The notes: a model not told the origin generated them from the sequence alone. DNA of 64,000 nucleotides from Owenia fusiformis (GCA_903813345.2 CAIIXF020000007.1:33114538-33178537), one strand, 5' to 3'; counted from the first letter of the stretch, positions 48,154-57,959 are shown. Numbers and translations: made by a program.

Positions 48154-49182
48154 ATGGCATATCAAGACTATTTAAAGAAATTATACTTTGACAGTCGAAA
48201 TTCTGGAGCCTTTGCTGGACCAGACAAACTCTATAGAGCTGTACTAAATGATGGGAAATACCAGCTGTCCCGTTATCAGATAAAGAAATGGCTGGACAAT
48301 CAAGAAGCTTATGGCCTACAGAGACCTTATAAGAAACGATTCGCTCGTAACAAAGTATATGTCTCGCATATTGACGAACAATGGGATGCAGATCTTATGG
48401 ATGTCTCTAATATATCATCGCAGAATGACGGGATAAAGTATATCCTGGTTGCGATTGACATTATGTCTCGCTTTGCCTGGGTTAGACCGCTACACTCCAA
48501 AACTGGAAAGGCAGTGGCGGAGGCTTTCGATGATATATTGAAAGAAGGTCGACAACCAGATGTCACTAGGACGGACAAAGGTCAAGAATTCCGCGCTAAG
48601 GTTGTACAAACATTGTTGAATAGATGGGGAGTCCGCCATTTTGTTACGGGTAATACCCCCAAGGCCAACTATGCAGAAAGATTGATAAAGACGTTAAAGA
48701 CTAAAATAATGAGGTATATCACGTACAAACAGAACCATAGATTTATAGACAATTTACAAAACTTTGTTAAGAGTTATAACGCCACTTGGCATAGGGGTAT
48801 AAAAATGGCTCCTAAAAATGTATCTAAAGACGATGAATTGGTTATTTGGTGGCGGATGTATTATCCTAAATCAACTATCGTTAAAACCAAATCTAATCAC
48901 ATCTTTAACTTCCCCATTGGAGCTCTGGTAAGAATTACCCAGTCGAGACATGTTTTTAGTAGAGAATACGACCAACATTGGACAGGGGAAATTTTTAAAG
49001 TAACGAAACGTTTTATTAGGCAGGGCCTCCCATTATATCGTTTAAGTGATTTTCAAAATGAAGACATTAAGGGTACTTTTTACCAATCGGAGCTTCAAAG
49101 AGTACAAGCGAATGAAGATGATATTTGGAAAGTAGAAAAAATCTTGAAACACGAACTAGACGAGGGCAACGGGAACATTTAG
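48154..49182 (+). CDS. Polinton-type (retroviral-like) DDE integrase, 342 aa to a premature stop
   Basis: Starts at an ATG in AAGATGGC, 59 bp after the ATPase stop, an almost virus-like spacing. The rve core has DADLMD (D80), ILVAIDIMSRFAW, TDKGQEF (D141) and NYAERLIKTLK (E175), so the last two acidic residues are 33 apart. YNATWHRGIKMAP and an SH3-like segment with GTFYQSELQRV follow, as in Polinton integrases. It should join element ends to host DNA. The frame ends at 49182, but the family's chromodomain-like tail continues in a different frame (see 49153-49250). An AATAAA signal is at 49348. The core looks intact, so activity is plausible if the tail is dispensable or the break is a sequencing error. 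Confidence 0.9.
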   Translation: MAYQDYLKKLYFDSRNSGAFAGPDKLYRAVLNDGKYQLSRYQIKKWLDNQEAYGLQRPYKKRFARNKVYVSHIDEQWDADLMDVSNISSQNDGIKYILVAIDIMSRFAWVRPLHSKTGKAVAEAFDDILKEGRQPDVTRTDKGQEFRAKVVQTLLNRWGVRHFVTGNTPKANYAERLIKTLKTKIMRYITYKQNHRFIDNLQNFVKSYNATWHRGIKMAPKNVSKDDELVIWWRMYYPKSTIVKTKSNHIFNFPIGALVRITQSRHVFSREYDQHWTGEIFKVTKRFIRQGLPLYRLSDFQNEDIKGTFYQSELQRVQANEDDIWKVEKILKHELDEGNGNI

Positions 49183-49250
49183 TGCGTTGGCAATATTGGC
49201 CAAAAAAGTTTGATTCGTGGGTTAAAGATTCCGATTTAATACCTTTGTAA
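49153..49250 (+). pseudogene. Out-of-frame chromodomain-like tail of the integrase
   Basis: In the frame ending with TAA at 49248-49250, the translation reads as the second half of a chromodomain: LVRW, then FDSWV, then DSDL. The upstream integrase frame leaves this frame at an A run near 49146-49150, so a one-base loss there would explain the break. Slippage on the A run or an assembly error are alternatives. Confidence 0.75.
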
Positions 49251-49438
49251 TTTGTGTATGATTCAATGAAGAATTTTGAATGTTATAATGTAAATATGTA
49301 TTATATTTGATGTATTTTGAAAAGAAGTGTGTTGACGAATTGGCAAAATAAATATCTATCACAATCAAATATAACATCCATAAAACGGTATGATCTTAAA
49401 TCGATGAAGGACGTTACACTAATTAAAGTTGATGGATG

Positions 49439-49607
49439 GTTGATTGATAATCGATAATCGAGTTAGGTCCGCACTTTATTGTACAGTCCAGAGTAATTTG
49501 TTTCGTAAACTGACAGCTGGATGACCTTAAAACGATAAGACCTCGCGAGTACGAAACGCCTGGTTGATAGGTAATCGATAATCCGCCTGGGCCGCACTTT
49601 ATAAATA
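49439..49607 (+). repeat. Pair of ~42-bp subterminal direct repeats
   Basis: GTTGATTGATAATCGATAATC ... GTCCGCACTTTAT near 49440 recurs as GTTGATAGGTAATCGATAATC ... GGCCGCACTTTAT near 49563. They sit just inside the right TIR, where subterminal transposase/integrase binding sites are often found. Confidence 0.75.
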
Positions 49608-49696
49608 AGGTAGTGACATTTACGACGCGTACTGGTTTATCGATTTATTGTTTTTGGCGGGAATTCGAATAGTATCCCTTACAGTAAACGTACAAA

Positions 49697-49929
49697 CGTG
49701 GGGTAGGGCGTCCGTTACCTTAGGGCCCGAGATTCCCGAAATATGTACACGCCACTACGCTGAGGGGGGAGGGGTGGGGTCCCCGTATGTGCCTCCCGAG
49801 CTCAGGGAGGCTCACAGATGTCCCTCCCCATTGGAGCCCATGTTAGGGAGGGTACTATGAAAAATCGTGTCCCTCCCCATAGGACTCCATGTTATAGGTG
49901 TGCCAGAACTCTTGTTTCTACAACTACTT
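49697..49929 (-). repeat. Right TIR of the compact Polinton-like element
   Basis: Reverse-complement partner of 45536-45769. It begins at CGTGGGGTAGGG and ends at CTACAACTACTT. The flanking bases do not repeat those on the left. Confidence 0.92.
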
Positions 49930-50150
49930 GCAATCTAACTCTGATGATGCAAGACTAGTCAGCCAAGACTAAATTATGAACTTATTATCATTTAGACTAT
50001 TGAGTTCATTAAATTATAATTCCATAGATATCATATTTAATCATGTCAACACAATAATGGTAATTTACTATTATGGGGGCGACGCCAACTTTTGATCACT
50101 TATGTAATTGTATGGTCTTTGACACAATCATGTAAAATGTAGTACCTATA

Positions 50151-51870
50151 CAGGGTGTCCCGAAAGTATGCCCTCCCCCTAGGCAGACATATACCAGTGT
50201 CGTCATAGTATGTGTCATATATTACTTTAAAGCTTATCCAAAGTTACATTGATTCGCCAAGTATCATGGTTCAACTCTCAAATGTGAAAAAATTACAGGC
50301 ATTTCAAAATTTGGTGTTTGGTCAAAATTAAGTTCAATTTTACACCAAATCTCTAGTCAATGTGTCCTCCTGGGCCAGCATAACAGCAGCAATTCTTTTC
50401 GGGTCGGAGGGATATTGAGTTGGAAAAAGAGAACAGTGAGGGTAGAAACTCTAAGGGAACTCTTCTAAAGTCCCTTAAAGCCCCCGATAAATCGGGCTTC
50501 GTATACCGCCGTGTTTACATTAGGGGATTAGAAGAGTTTATTTTTACTTAGGTATGCAAGCAATATCAATATTAGGCCTTCATGCATGTACTCGTGTGTA
50601 CAATCAGCATGCCCTTCAATATTATATAAGCCAGGCTATTCAAGTACAACATAATGTACACTATTTATGTGTGTACAACATGGGAATACAATTCCCTGGG
50701 AAACAAAACACACATACTTTTCATATGTTCAAAATGAGCCATTTGATTGATGCATACACTTAATACCTTCATATATTTAACAAGTGTTGGTAGTGAATCA
50801 TAATCGTGTACAGTGTGTTTTGCTTTTTCAAAGAGTGTTGTTCTTAAATCAGTATAAAAGTCACAGTCTATGAGGAAGTGCATCTCGTCTTCGACAGCAT
50901 TTCTATTACAACAAGTACACAGTCGCTCATTAAGGGGGATACCGCTATACCGTCCGAGTTCAACGTTAATGGGACGAGTGCCTGTTCTTAACTTGGCTAG
51001 ATTGCTCCGTTCATGTGTAACATGGTCATTTTGATATTTTTAATATCATGCTTTCATATTGATCAATCCTTTATATTTCACTTATTATCAATATAACAGG
51101 TCCCTAGGTTACTATTGTATCAGTGCCAAATGTTTTAATCCTCTTGTTTGCCATGCCTTGCCTTTTCACTTTCTTTTGTTTCAAACCATTTTTAGCTTTT
51201 CATGTTGTATGTTCAATGTTGTTTTGTACTGTGTCACTTCCATATATGGAAAACACACTCACTCACTTGAGTTTGGGTGTTGGCCCAGCCTCAGTAGTTG
51301 CTTTGAGATTGTACAGAGAACACTAAGTTTATTTGAAATAGACTATTTTATACATTTTAACTTTGGTTTCTGTTATCCTATATATCGCCACCCACGGCCT
51401 TAGCCCCGGACATTACACATGTTTATGCATAGGAATTCTAACATATTCCCCCGCCGTTACCATTTGTGTTTTATGTAATCGGTAAGTCCTGAGTTTATTT
51501 TATTACCGTTTTCAGGATTATGACGGTCGTTCCAAAGTGCGGCATGCCATTCGTCGGCTTCGACCTCAATACGATGGTAAGCGATATAGGTTAGCGAGAG
51601 CGCTGCGCCTGCGCAGTTTTAAACTTTGGCGCACACTTTAACAGGTTTTAAGAGGGTTATAAAATTCCACACCCCTATTTGAAGGGCTTTTAAGGTCATA
51701 TCTGAAGATAATTGCTGGTGTTTACATGGCCAAGGGGGGACACATTGACTAGTAATGTGGTGTAAAATTGAACTTTATTTTGACAAAACACTAATTTTTA
51801 AAATGACACATACTATGAGGACACTTGAATATGTCTGCCTAGGGGGGCCCCATACTTTCGGGACACCCTG
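50151..51870. mobile_element. 1.7-kb mariner-type TIR element (CAGGGTGTCCCGAAAGTATG ends), TA target
   Basis: CAGGGTGTCCCGAAAGTATG at 50151 is inverted at 51851-51870 and both ends are flanked by TA. Inverted similarity continues with indels for about 170-250 bp, with TAGGCAGACATA and TAGTCAATGTGTCC on both sides. No transposase of its own is visible. The middle holds a reverse-transcriptase fragment on the minus strand, so the element has itself been invaded. Confidence 0.85.
50665..51035 (-). pseudogene. C-terminal fragment of a non-LTR retrotransposon reverse transcriptase
   Basis: From about 51035 to a stop at 50665 the minus strand has an open frame of ~120 codons. It shows the end-of-polymerase pattern of LINE-type elements: NLAKLRTG, NVELGRY, ERLCTCC and EDEMHFLIDC, i.e. 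a Cys/His cluster followed by Y-x3-R. The polymerase core is absent, so this is a fragment. A weak similarity to jockey/CR1-like proteins is all I would claim. It lies inside the 50151-51870 element. Confidence 0.65.
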
Positions 51871-52200
51871 TACATGTATATTGAAATGAAAATGAAGAAG
51901 ACCCAGAAGATGTAACCTATGAAAATCCAGAACTATATTAATGAGATATACTTAAGGCTGATTAGCTCTGCCCCCTCCAAATCCCCCCCGCCCGCTCCCC
52001 ATGCAACAACTTCTACACTTAGATGTACATTATTTACCAGGAAATCATGTACTTTTTGGGACAAATTATCTCATATCTCTACCAAATTCTGTTGGATAAG
52101 ACCCAAACTTTCAGGAATTCTTCATACATGCCTTACTGATATATTAATAATGTTTCATTATAATTGCAACAACCTCAAATGAGATATTAAATAGTTTCAA

Positions 52201-52487
52201 GCGTATGGTCAGACTCCGACTCGAAAATGATAAAATTTGCTGACTCAGCACTTTTGAGCCTGCTTTGCAAGGGTTCACAAACTTTTTTTTACATGCCTTG
52301 GGGTCCCCTACAAGAATCTAAAGTCAAATTGAATCTAGGTGTTTTGGACACAAATGGGCTTGGCCGTAGCACTACTACTATATCATGCATATACACATCC
52401 ATTTACCGACCCAAGTATGTCTGATGTATGGCTCATTATTATCAATAAAAGCGAGTATGAATGAGAAAAACAAATCGAAAGCCATAA
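52201..52487. other. Spacer, nothing recognised
   Basis: Short non-coding stretch between the G-tract repeat copy and the next TIR element. No gene or repeat is evident. Confidence 0.4.
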
Positions 52488-52489
52488 TA

Positions 52490-53353
52490 GAGAGATTTCG
52501 CACATAAGTGAAAGTACAACTTATACGTATACGTATAGTTTAAAGGGTCGTGTCGAACTATTATATTTACTAAAATCAATTTTAAATTGTGCTTAATGGA
52601 ACATAACTATTCTGCTATTCCCGTTATAGAAAAGCTCCATCAACTAGAGACTATGAATGCACTGTCATCTGCACGTGTAGATTATGCACATTATAATTAA
52701 ATGCTTGCGTCCGTGTCCTTGTAGTTGTAGTGTATTATAAACACGATCCTTTAAAGGGAGTCATGATTCTTTAAAGTGAGTCATTACATAAACAAGTTGA
52801 TTATTTCAATGTTTTCATGATCATCAGTATAAGTTCAATGAACTTACAAAACGGTATATTTACGTAGATGATAACGTATACAGTTGGATCTCCGTATAAA
52901 GATTTGCCTACATGTGTGTGGAACAATTGACCGCAAGCATTTTTTTAAATTAATTGGCTGAGTGGGAACAGTATCCAATCAAATACTTTAACCAACAATT
53001 TGAAACACCAATCAAACCAGTAGGTTCTAGCAATTCTTGGAAACGACCCATTCAGTAGCTCAACATATGACATACAGGGTGTTTCATAACGAGCATCTCC
53101 AAAAAGTCAATTTGAGAAGAGATGGGTCTATACCATATGTACTATATATGAGCCTATTTTATTCTAGACAAACACATTTGGATCAACTAAACATGCTACA
53201 ATTCAAGAAAGTACAAATGGCATCCCTTTGACCTGTATTTATTACAGTCCGAGAAGATCTTTCCTGACGAAAAGCTCACATTATGAAACACCTTGTACGT
53301 TTACCTATAAGTATACGTTATAAGTTGTACTTTCACTAGGTGCGAAATCTCTC
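52490..53353. mobile_element. 0.86-kb TIR element (GAGAGATTTCGCAC ends), TA target
   Basis: GAGAGATTTCGCAC at 52490 is inverted at 53340-53353, followed inward on both sides by TGAAAGTACAACTTAT and ACGTATAC. TA flanks both ends. Inside lies a smaller inverted pair, TACAGGGTGTTTCATAA (53073) and TTATGAAACACCTTGTA (to 53297), suggesting a nested element. A truncated copy is at 14189-14396. No gene. Confidence 0.8.
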
Positions 53354-53624
53354 TAATATGTTAAACTTATCTTTTAATTTGGACATATATTTCAACTATA
53401 ATACTAAGCCAATTCCACCTGCAATTACATCTCTTAGTATTGATTTTAACCATCCAAGGGATATTGATAGTGACCTTTATTGTCCATTTGCCTACAAGAT
53501 GTTCCTTACCAAACATTGGTCTGATGGTATATGCGTGTCTTACTCGGCGGTAAGTTGTATATACGCGGGTAGGCTTTCCCCATGAGTAAGGTCATTTACT
53601 GTTTACAAGTATTTATAACAGGTC

Positions 53625-53826
53625 GTTTGGACCCCCGTGGCTTGAGTAATAGCAAAAACATTGGCATTTGCACATTGGTGACGCTGCACCTTTTTTATGT
53701 CCCCACCACATAGTGTGGGGCCATATTGTCGGCCTAGGCGCGTCTGTCTGTCCGTCCGTCCGTCCGGCAGTTTTCTCCAAAACCGCTACAGATATCACCT
53801 TCAAATTTTCAGGGATAACTTATGAG
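53625..53826. repeat. Dispersed repeat with (GTCC)n tract
   Basis: ATGTCCCCACCACA, CTGTCTGTCCGTCCGTCC and TTCTCCAAAACCGCTACAGA occur in this order. A related ATGTCACCACCACAAC word lies at 60182. Open frames on both strands here are not genes. Confidence 0.55.
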
Positions 53827-53828
53827 TA

Positions 53829-54823
53829 CAGGGTGTCCAAAAAAAACAGGACCGTAAGAAAGTTGAATAACTCAGTTAATTTTGCATATTTTGCCTTGAA
53901 ATTTATGAATTATTTAGTTCATTCAATGTGAATTTTGTTCTGAAAGTTTGATGATAATCTGTTTATTGTGTCAAAAACTACAGTCCTTTACAAAACATGC
54001 TCAAAGTGGGCACTTCTCCTCTCTATGCACAAACGAATCCTGCGAACAAAGTTGTTAATGACCCTTACCTATACACATTAATGTGGATGGTAAATATTGG
54101 GGTAGTTATTGCCCTCTTAAGATTGTTAGGGGCCTGTCAGTATACACATTGGCTTTGAGAAATCCTCAAAGACAAAAATTTGGGGGATTTAGATCAGGCG
54201 AATGAGCTGCCCATATGGTTTGCGTTCTGCAACTGATGAGCTGAACACCAAAGCATTGCCTAAACCATTTCAGCATATCATTTGCAGTGTTGGGGTGGTA
54301 TTGGCTTGTTCAAACCACTGCTTAATTATCTCCTTAGATGTCCCTTCTGGTGCTTAGTGACCTACAAAACTTGGTGAGAACTTACTGGTCCTTGTTAATG
54401 GTGATAGCAAGTCCCCAATCACCTTCGAACCAAAAGGGACTGATGATTCCATGTTTCCTCATTGCCACCCAGGGAGTGCATTGTTCAGAATGCAATGGAT
54501 GCTGTAAAACTTCATCAGTAGGATGTAAGCCCCAGTAGCAATTGTTCTTGGAACAAACTTGTCCATTCAGAAAGACGTGTGTGTAGGAGGATCATCAACA
54601 GGTTTGTTCGCCGGATTGAATTGTGCATAGAGATGAGATTAACACATTTGGGGCATGTTTTGTAAGGAGCTGTAGTTTTTGATTCAATTGGTAGATTATT
54701 ATCAAACTTTGACAACAAAATTCACATTGAATGAACTAAATAATTCTGAAATTTCAAGGCAAAATATGCAAAATTGACCGAGTTATTCAACTTTCTTACA
54801 GTCCTGTTTTTTTGGACACCCTG
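53829..54823. mobile_element. 1.0-kb mariner-type element with ~225-bp TIRs, TA target
   Basis: CAGGGTGTCC at 53829 is inverted at 54814-54823 with TA on both outer sides. Inverted similarity continues for about 225 bp (to ~54055 and from ~54600), including GTTGAATAACTC and TTCACATTGAATGAACTA. The middle is a decayed transposase on the minus strand. Confidence 0.85.
54130..54545 (-). pseudogene. Decayed mariner-type transposase fragment
   Basis: Translating the minus strand gives GVQLISCRTQTIWAAHSPDL, matching the mariner block that ends in SPDLNP, then a stop where the family has W, then GFLKANVY. Upstream in another frame is WVAMRKHGIISPFWFEGDWG, which resembles the mariner V-W-G...F-F...G-x-A-V-T block. 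Stops and frame changes, and the lack of the N-terminal helix-turn-helix region, show that it is dead. Confidence 0.75.
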
Positions 54824-54859
54824 TACATACAGATGTGGATGAAAAAAAATTATCTCGAT

Positions 54860-55491
54860 ACCTACTTCCTGTCGGCCATTTTGAAGTCAAATGCTAAAAT
54901 CCTTGTCTGCAAGCTTTAAGGAAAACGGCTTCACAGTTGGTTTTAAAACGTTAATATATCTTGTTCAGCTCACTTCATTCTAAATCTGATTATTAGGTTT
55001 TGGACCTGTTAGCTCAGTCATGTCAGCCATTTTGAATGTTTAAGAAAAGTTAGCGCACGATGATACTTTGTATCATATTGAATGGTGTTTTTCAGTTTTC
55101 ATACTTTAACTATTTAGTAGCTTTATAAATAATTTCAGGTGTACTTTGTTGTAAAAGCCTATGTTATTGTTAACAGTAGTTTATGTGATAATTTTTTAAA
55201 AAGAAATCAGCAAAAACTCATAATCACTTTTTTATTGTCGGCCATTTTGGATTTTTCCGTCCTAAAATCTTGTCTGTAAAGTCTTGTCTACGCGTTTTTA
55301 GGTGAACCGTTTGGTAGATCAATTTGAAATTTTCAGGGATGATTCTCAGTATAAAAATCTAGATCCGATTAGTTTTTTTGGCATTCTGGATAAATGTCAA
55401 GGCAGCCATTTGGATTTTCCGTCTTAAAATCTTGCCCGTTAAGTCTTGTCTACGCGTTTTTAGGTGAACCGTTTGGTAGATCAATTTGAAA
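54860..55491. repeat. Tandem array with GGCCATTTTGGATTTTCC, left part
   Basis: GGCCATTTT or GCAGCCATTT words recur near 54869, 55022, 55247 and 55408, with TAAGTCTTGTCTACGCG and GTTTGGTAGATCAATTT in the later units. It is cut at 55491 by the 55492-61081 element and resumes at 61082. Confidence 0.8.
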
Positions 55492-55813
55492 GGAGGGCGA
55501 GTTGTTTGTAGAATGAATCGGGGGATTTTTTTCATGAATTTCGCTTATGTTTTTCATCCAAAAAACATCAATACACTTTAAAACATTTTGTTTACTTTAA
55601 GATTACACCATGTAATCCAAAAATATATTTCTCATTTTCAAAGATAATCCATGGATTAACACCCAGGTATTTTTATTTTTCAATCTTCAGAGGGCTGGGA
55701 ATCAATGATGCTCAACGCTTTTGAATACGATAAATGCTGTTTTAAATAGGTTTTACGTATGCCAATAATTTCTCAAATTATGTAAGCTGAATGCATTCCA
55801 TAATCCCTAGAAT

Positions 55814-56755
55814 ATTCTCTTGGAGGAATCCAATGGTAGTTCCAAGCAGATTTTTAGATGGCAGGTAAGTAAATTCTTTAGTACTCGCCTTATTGGGTTG
55901 AGTTAGTTTATATTCAAAAATTATATATGATTCTGTAAAGATGTCAGTGTGGATGCTATATGGATTGCACACGTATGGTAAGCTGTATAATCCTATATTA
56001 TGTAATACAAGTACAGTTTTGGTTGACATGATTGTGACTGAGTGAGAGATTAAACTCTTTAAGGTAGTTCTGCATGTTGATAATTTTTACTTATTTTGGT
56101 GATGAATAAATTATCTGATAATTATAAATTGGGCAATATTTTTGACATTTTAAGTGGATATAAAGAATTATGGTAACATACACCATGGACCATGCATACA
56201 CATACAATTACAAATGTGAAAATATTGTCCCTTTCATTGATTATCGGTATTTATAATCATGAAAATTAGTGAAAATATCGAGACATATCTACCTTAAAAT
56301 CAGATTGGCTTACAAGTACCCTAAGCTATTTTCACATTTTTATTGCAAGAAAATCTTTTTGCAAGGGTTCACTGGCATGTAGCAGCCCTGATATCGATAA
56401 ATTCTACACGCAATATAACCCGATACTACATGCTTGGTTAAAACTTTACACGAAAAAGCTTCGATATCCGGGCATTTACTCTTACACTGAACTGAAAATA
56501 GCATCGTCTAAACGTGTATGTGTTGGCTTCCGGGTAAGTTTATCAACATTTATACTCAATTGAAAGAGCAGTCGTGCTTATATCGTGTACCAGTTTGATT
56601 TATTTATATGTGTGTGTATTTATAACACGATAGCCTAGTAATACCGTGTCGTTAGAACAACTGCTAGATATCGAACTGATGACCCGAAATTACATTATTG
56701 GACTGATCGCGCATCTGATATTAAATGATTACTTTGCATTGAATCTGATATTAAC
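55814..56755. other. Interior of the 5.6-kb element, no gene seen
   Basis: AT-rich sequence without a recognisable domain. A GGCAGGTAAGTAAAT word near 55859 could be a splice donor, but no matching exon was found. Confidence 0.45.
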
Positions 56756-57016
56756 TTGCAACCCAATACCATGACTTTACATTTGAATGATAACACGGCC
56801 TCATATTCTAATCCATTATACGTCCATTGCAGGCCAAAAATGTTTCAATGTGGATATTGTAATGCACACGAGAATACATTCGATTCGTATATTGATCATA
56901 CATCAATTGAACATGGAGATTTTCCTGTACACTTTTCCCAAACCTGTGGAATAGACAAGATGCGAGTAGAAATTATCTTGATTTGCGTCATCAAATATTC
57001 AAAATTCATTTTTTGA
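56756..57016 (+). CDS. Orphan C2H2 zinc-finger exon (partial gene)
   Basis: The frame contains MFQCGYCNAHENTFDSYIDH followed by TSIEHGD, a C-x2-C-x12-H-x4-H finger of the type that begins many animal transposon proteins. A following FSQTCG suggests the start of a second finger. The rest after ~DKMRVE is probably intron or decay; a TAGACAAGATGCGAGTAG stretch offers no clear donor. No downstream transposase exon was found in the 5.6-kb element. Likely a remnant of the element's original gene. Confidence 0.45.
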   Translation: MQPNTMTLHLNDNTASYSNPLYVHCRPKMFQCGYCNAHENTFDSYIDHTSIEHGDFPVHFSQTCGIDKMRVEIILICVIKYSKFIF

Positions 57017-57039
57017 AAAAATTCGAAACCATCGAATAT

Positions 57040-57250
57040 CACTTTCTAAGACGTGATATTCGATAGTTCAAAAGTGATATTCGATGGTTTGTAAATTGTT
57101 TACTAAAATATAATATATTGGTCACATATCAAATATATCATCATGTGATATTCGATCTATATCATTGCAACCATGGGATATAGAGGATATCCTGTGATTT
57201 ATGAGAGATATGATTTTTATCCACGAATGAATATGATATCTTAAGTATGT
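57040..57250. repeat. GATATTCGAT-rich short repeats
   Basis: GTGATATTCGAT occurs several times in direct order, partly pairing with ATCGAATATCAC just before at 57030. Confidence 0.55.
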
Positions 57251-57289
57251 TTCCCACATGCTCTGGTGTGTTACTTGCAAGATATGTTA

Positions 57290-57650
57290 TCATTTTCAAA
57301 AAAAATTCAAAATTTTTCCAAATTTGTTTTCAATTTTTTTCAAAAATGAAAAAGAAAATTTCCAAAATTTTTTTTCACCAAATTTTTTGTCCAAAATTTT
57401 TTTTCAAGATTTTTTTCACATTTTTTGCATACTTTTTTTCCACAATTTTTTCAAATTTTTATTTTCAGATTTTTCTCAAAAATGAAAAAAAATCAAATTT
57501 TTTTTTCAAATTTTTTTTCCCAAATTTTTTTCCCACATATTTTTTCACCTTTGTTTGGCATACTTTTTTTTCAGAATATTTTCAAAACTTTTTTTCAAAT
57601 TTTTTTCATAACTTTTTTTTCAAATTTTTTTCAAATTTTTTTTGAGCGGG
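57290..57650 (+). repeat. Low-complexity T-rich tract (AATTTTTTTTCAAA)
   Basis: Strings of T6-T9 separated by CAAA, CCAAA or CACA. It produces three overlapping Phe-rich frames that are artefacts of base composition. Confidence 0.9.
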
Positions 57651-57753
57651 ATATACGATTTATATGGAGCTCCGTCGGAGCGGGACATACGAAAAATATT
57701 TGCCGGATATGGAATATATTCCCGGTTGATATGCCCCTGAAACCTCATCAGGT

Positions 57754-57959
57754 ATGGAATACATATAGGTTATTTACTGGGAGGGATTGAATATGGGTTT
57801 TATTCCGAGGGACAATATGATATTGACTGAAGGGTAATATAATATTGACCGAGAGCGCAGCGACCGAGTGTCAATATCATATTGCCCAAGGTCAATATCA
57901 TATTTTCCGAGGAATAAAACCCATATTCAATCCTGACCAGAAATAACCTATTTATTCCA
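57754..57959. repeat. Composite palindrome with four CAATATGATATTGAC-type arms
   Basis: The outer arms (57754-57826, 57891-57959) pair over GGTTATTT, GATTGAATATGGGTTTTATTCC and CAATATGATATTGAC. A second inner pair (GGTAATATAATATTGAC and GTCAATATCATATTGCCC) surrounds GAGAGCGCAGCGACCGAG. It probably is a foldback MITE. Confidence 0.8.

Larger units (their letters stand above)
45536..49929 (+). mobile_element. Compact Polinton-like element: only ATPase and integrase genes between TIRs
   Basis: GC-rich inverted repeats of 234 and 233 bp (45536-45769, 49697-49929) enclose 3.9 kb with two co-oriented genes: a zinc-finger/packaging-type ATPase and a Polinton-type integrase. The extreme end reads (A)AGTAGTTGTAGAAAC, and the AG start agrees with Polintons. 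The flanks do not show a matching 6-bp duplication (GAGGTA against TGCAAT). Standard Polintons are 15-20 kb and add DNA polymerase B, protease and capsid genes, none of which fits here. Either this is a deletion derivative that amplified with both TIRs, or a distinct small two-gene family. Confidence 0.85.
49960..52200 (-). repeat. Inverted copy of the G-tract family, split by a transposon
   Basis: 49960-50150 and 51871-52200 together read as the reverse complement of the units at 15170-15880, including CATAATAGTAG / CTACTATTATG, AATCATGTAA, AGAAGACC(C/A)AGAAG and AGATGTACATTATTTACC. The 50151-51870 element interrupts it. Confidence 0.75.

Noticed and set aside
57247-57790. Phe-rich membrane proteins in three overlapping frames
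   Set aside because: They are translations of T-runs separated by CAAA, a low-complexity tract.
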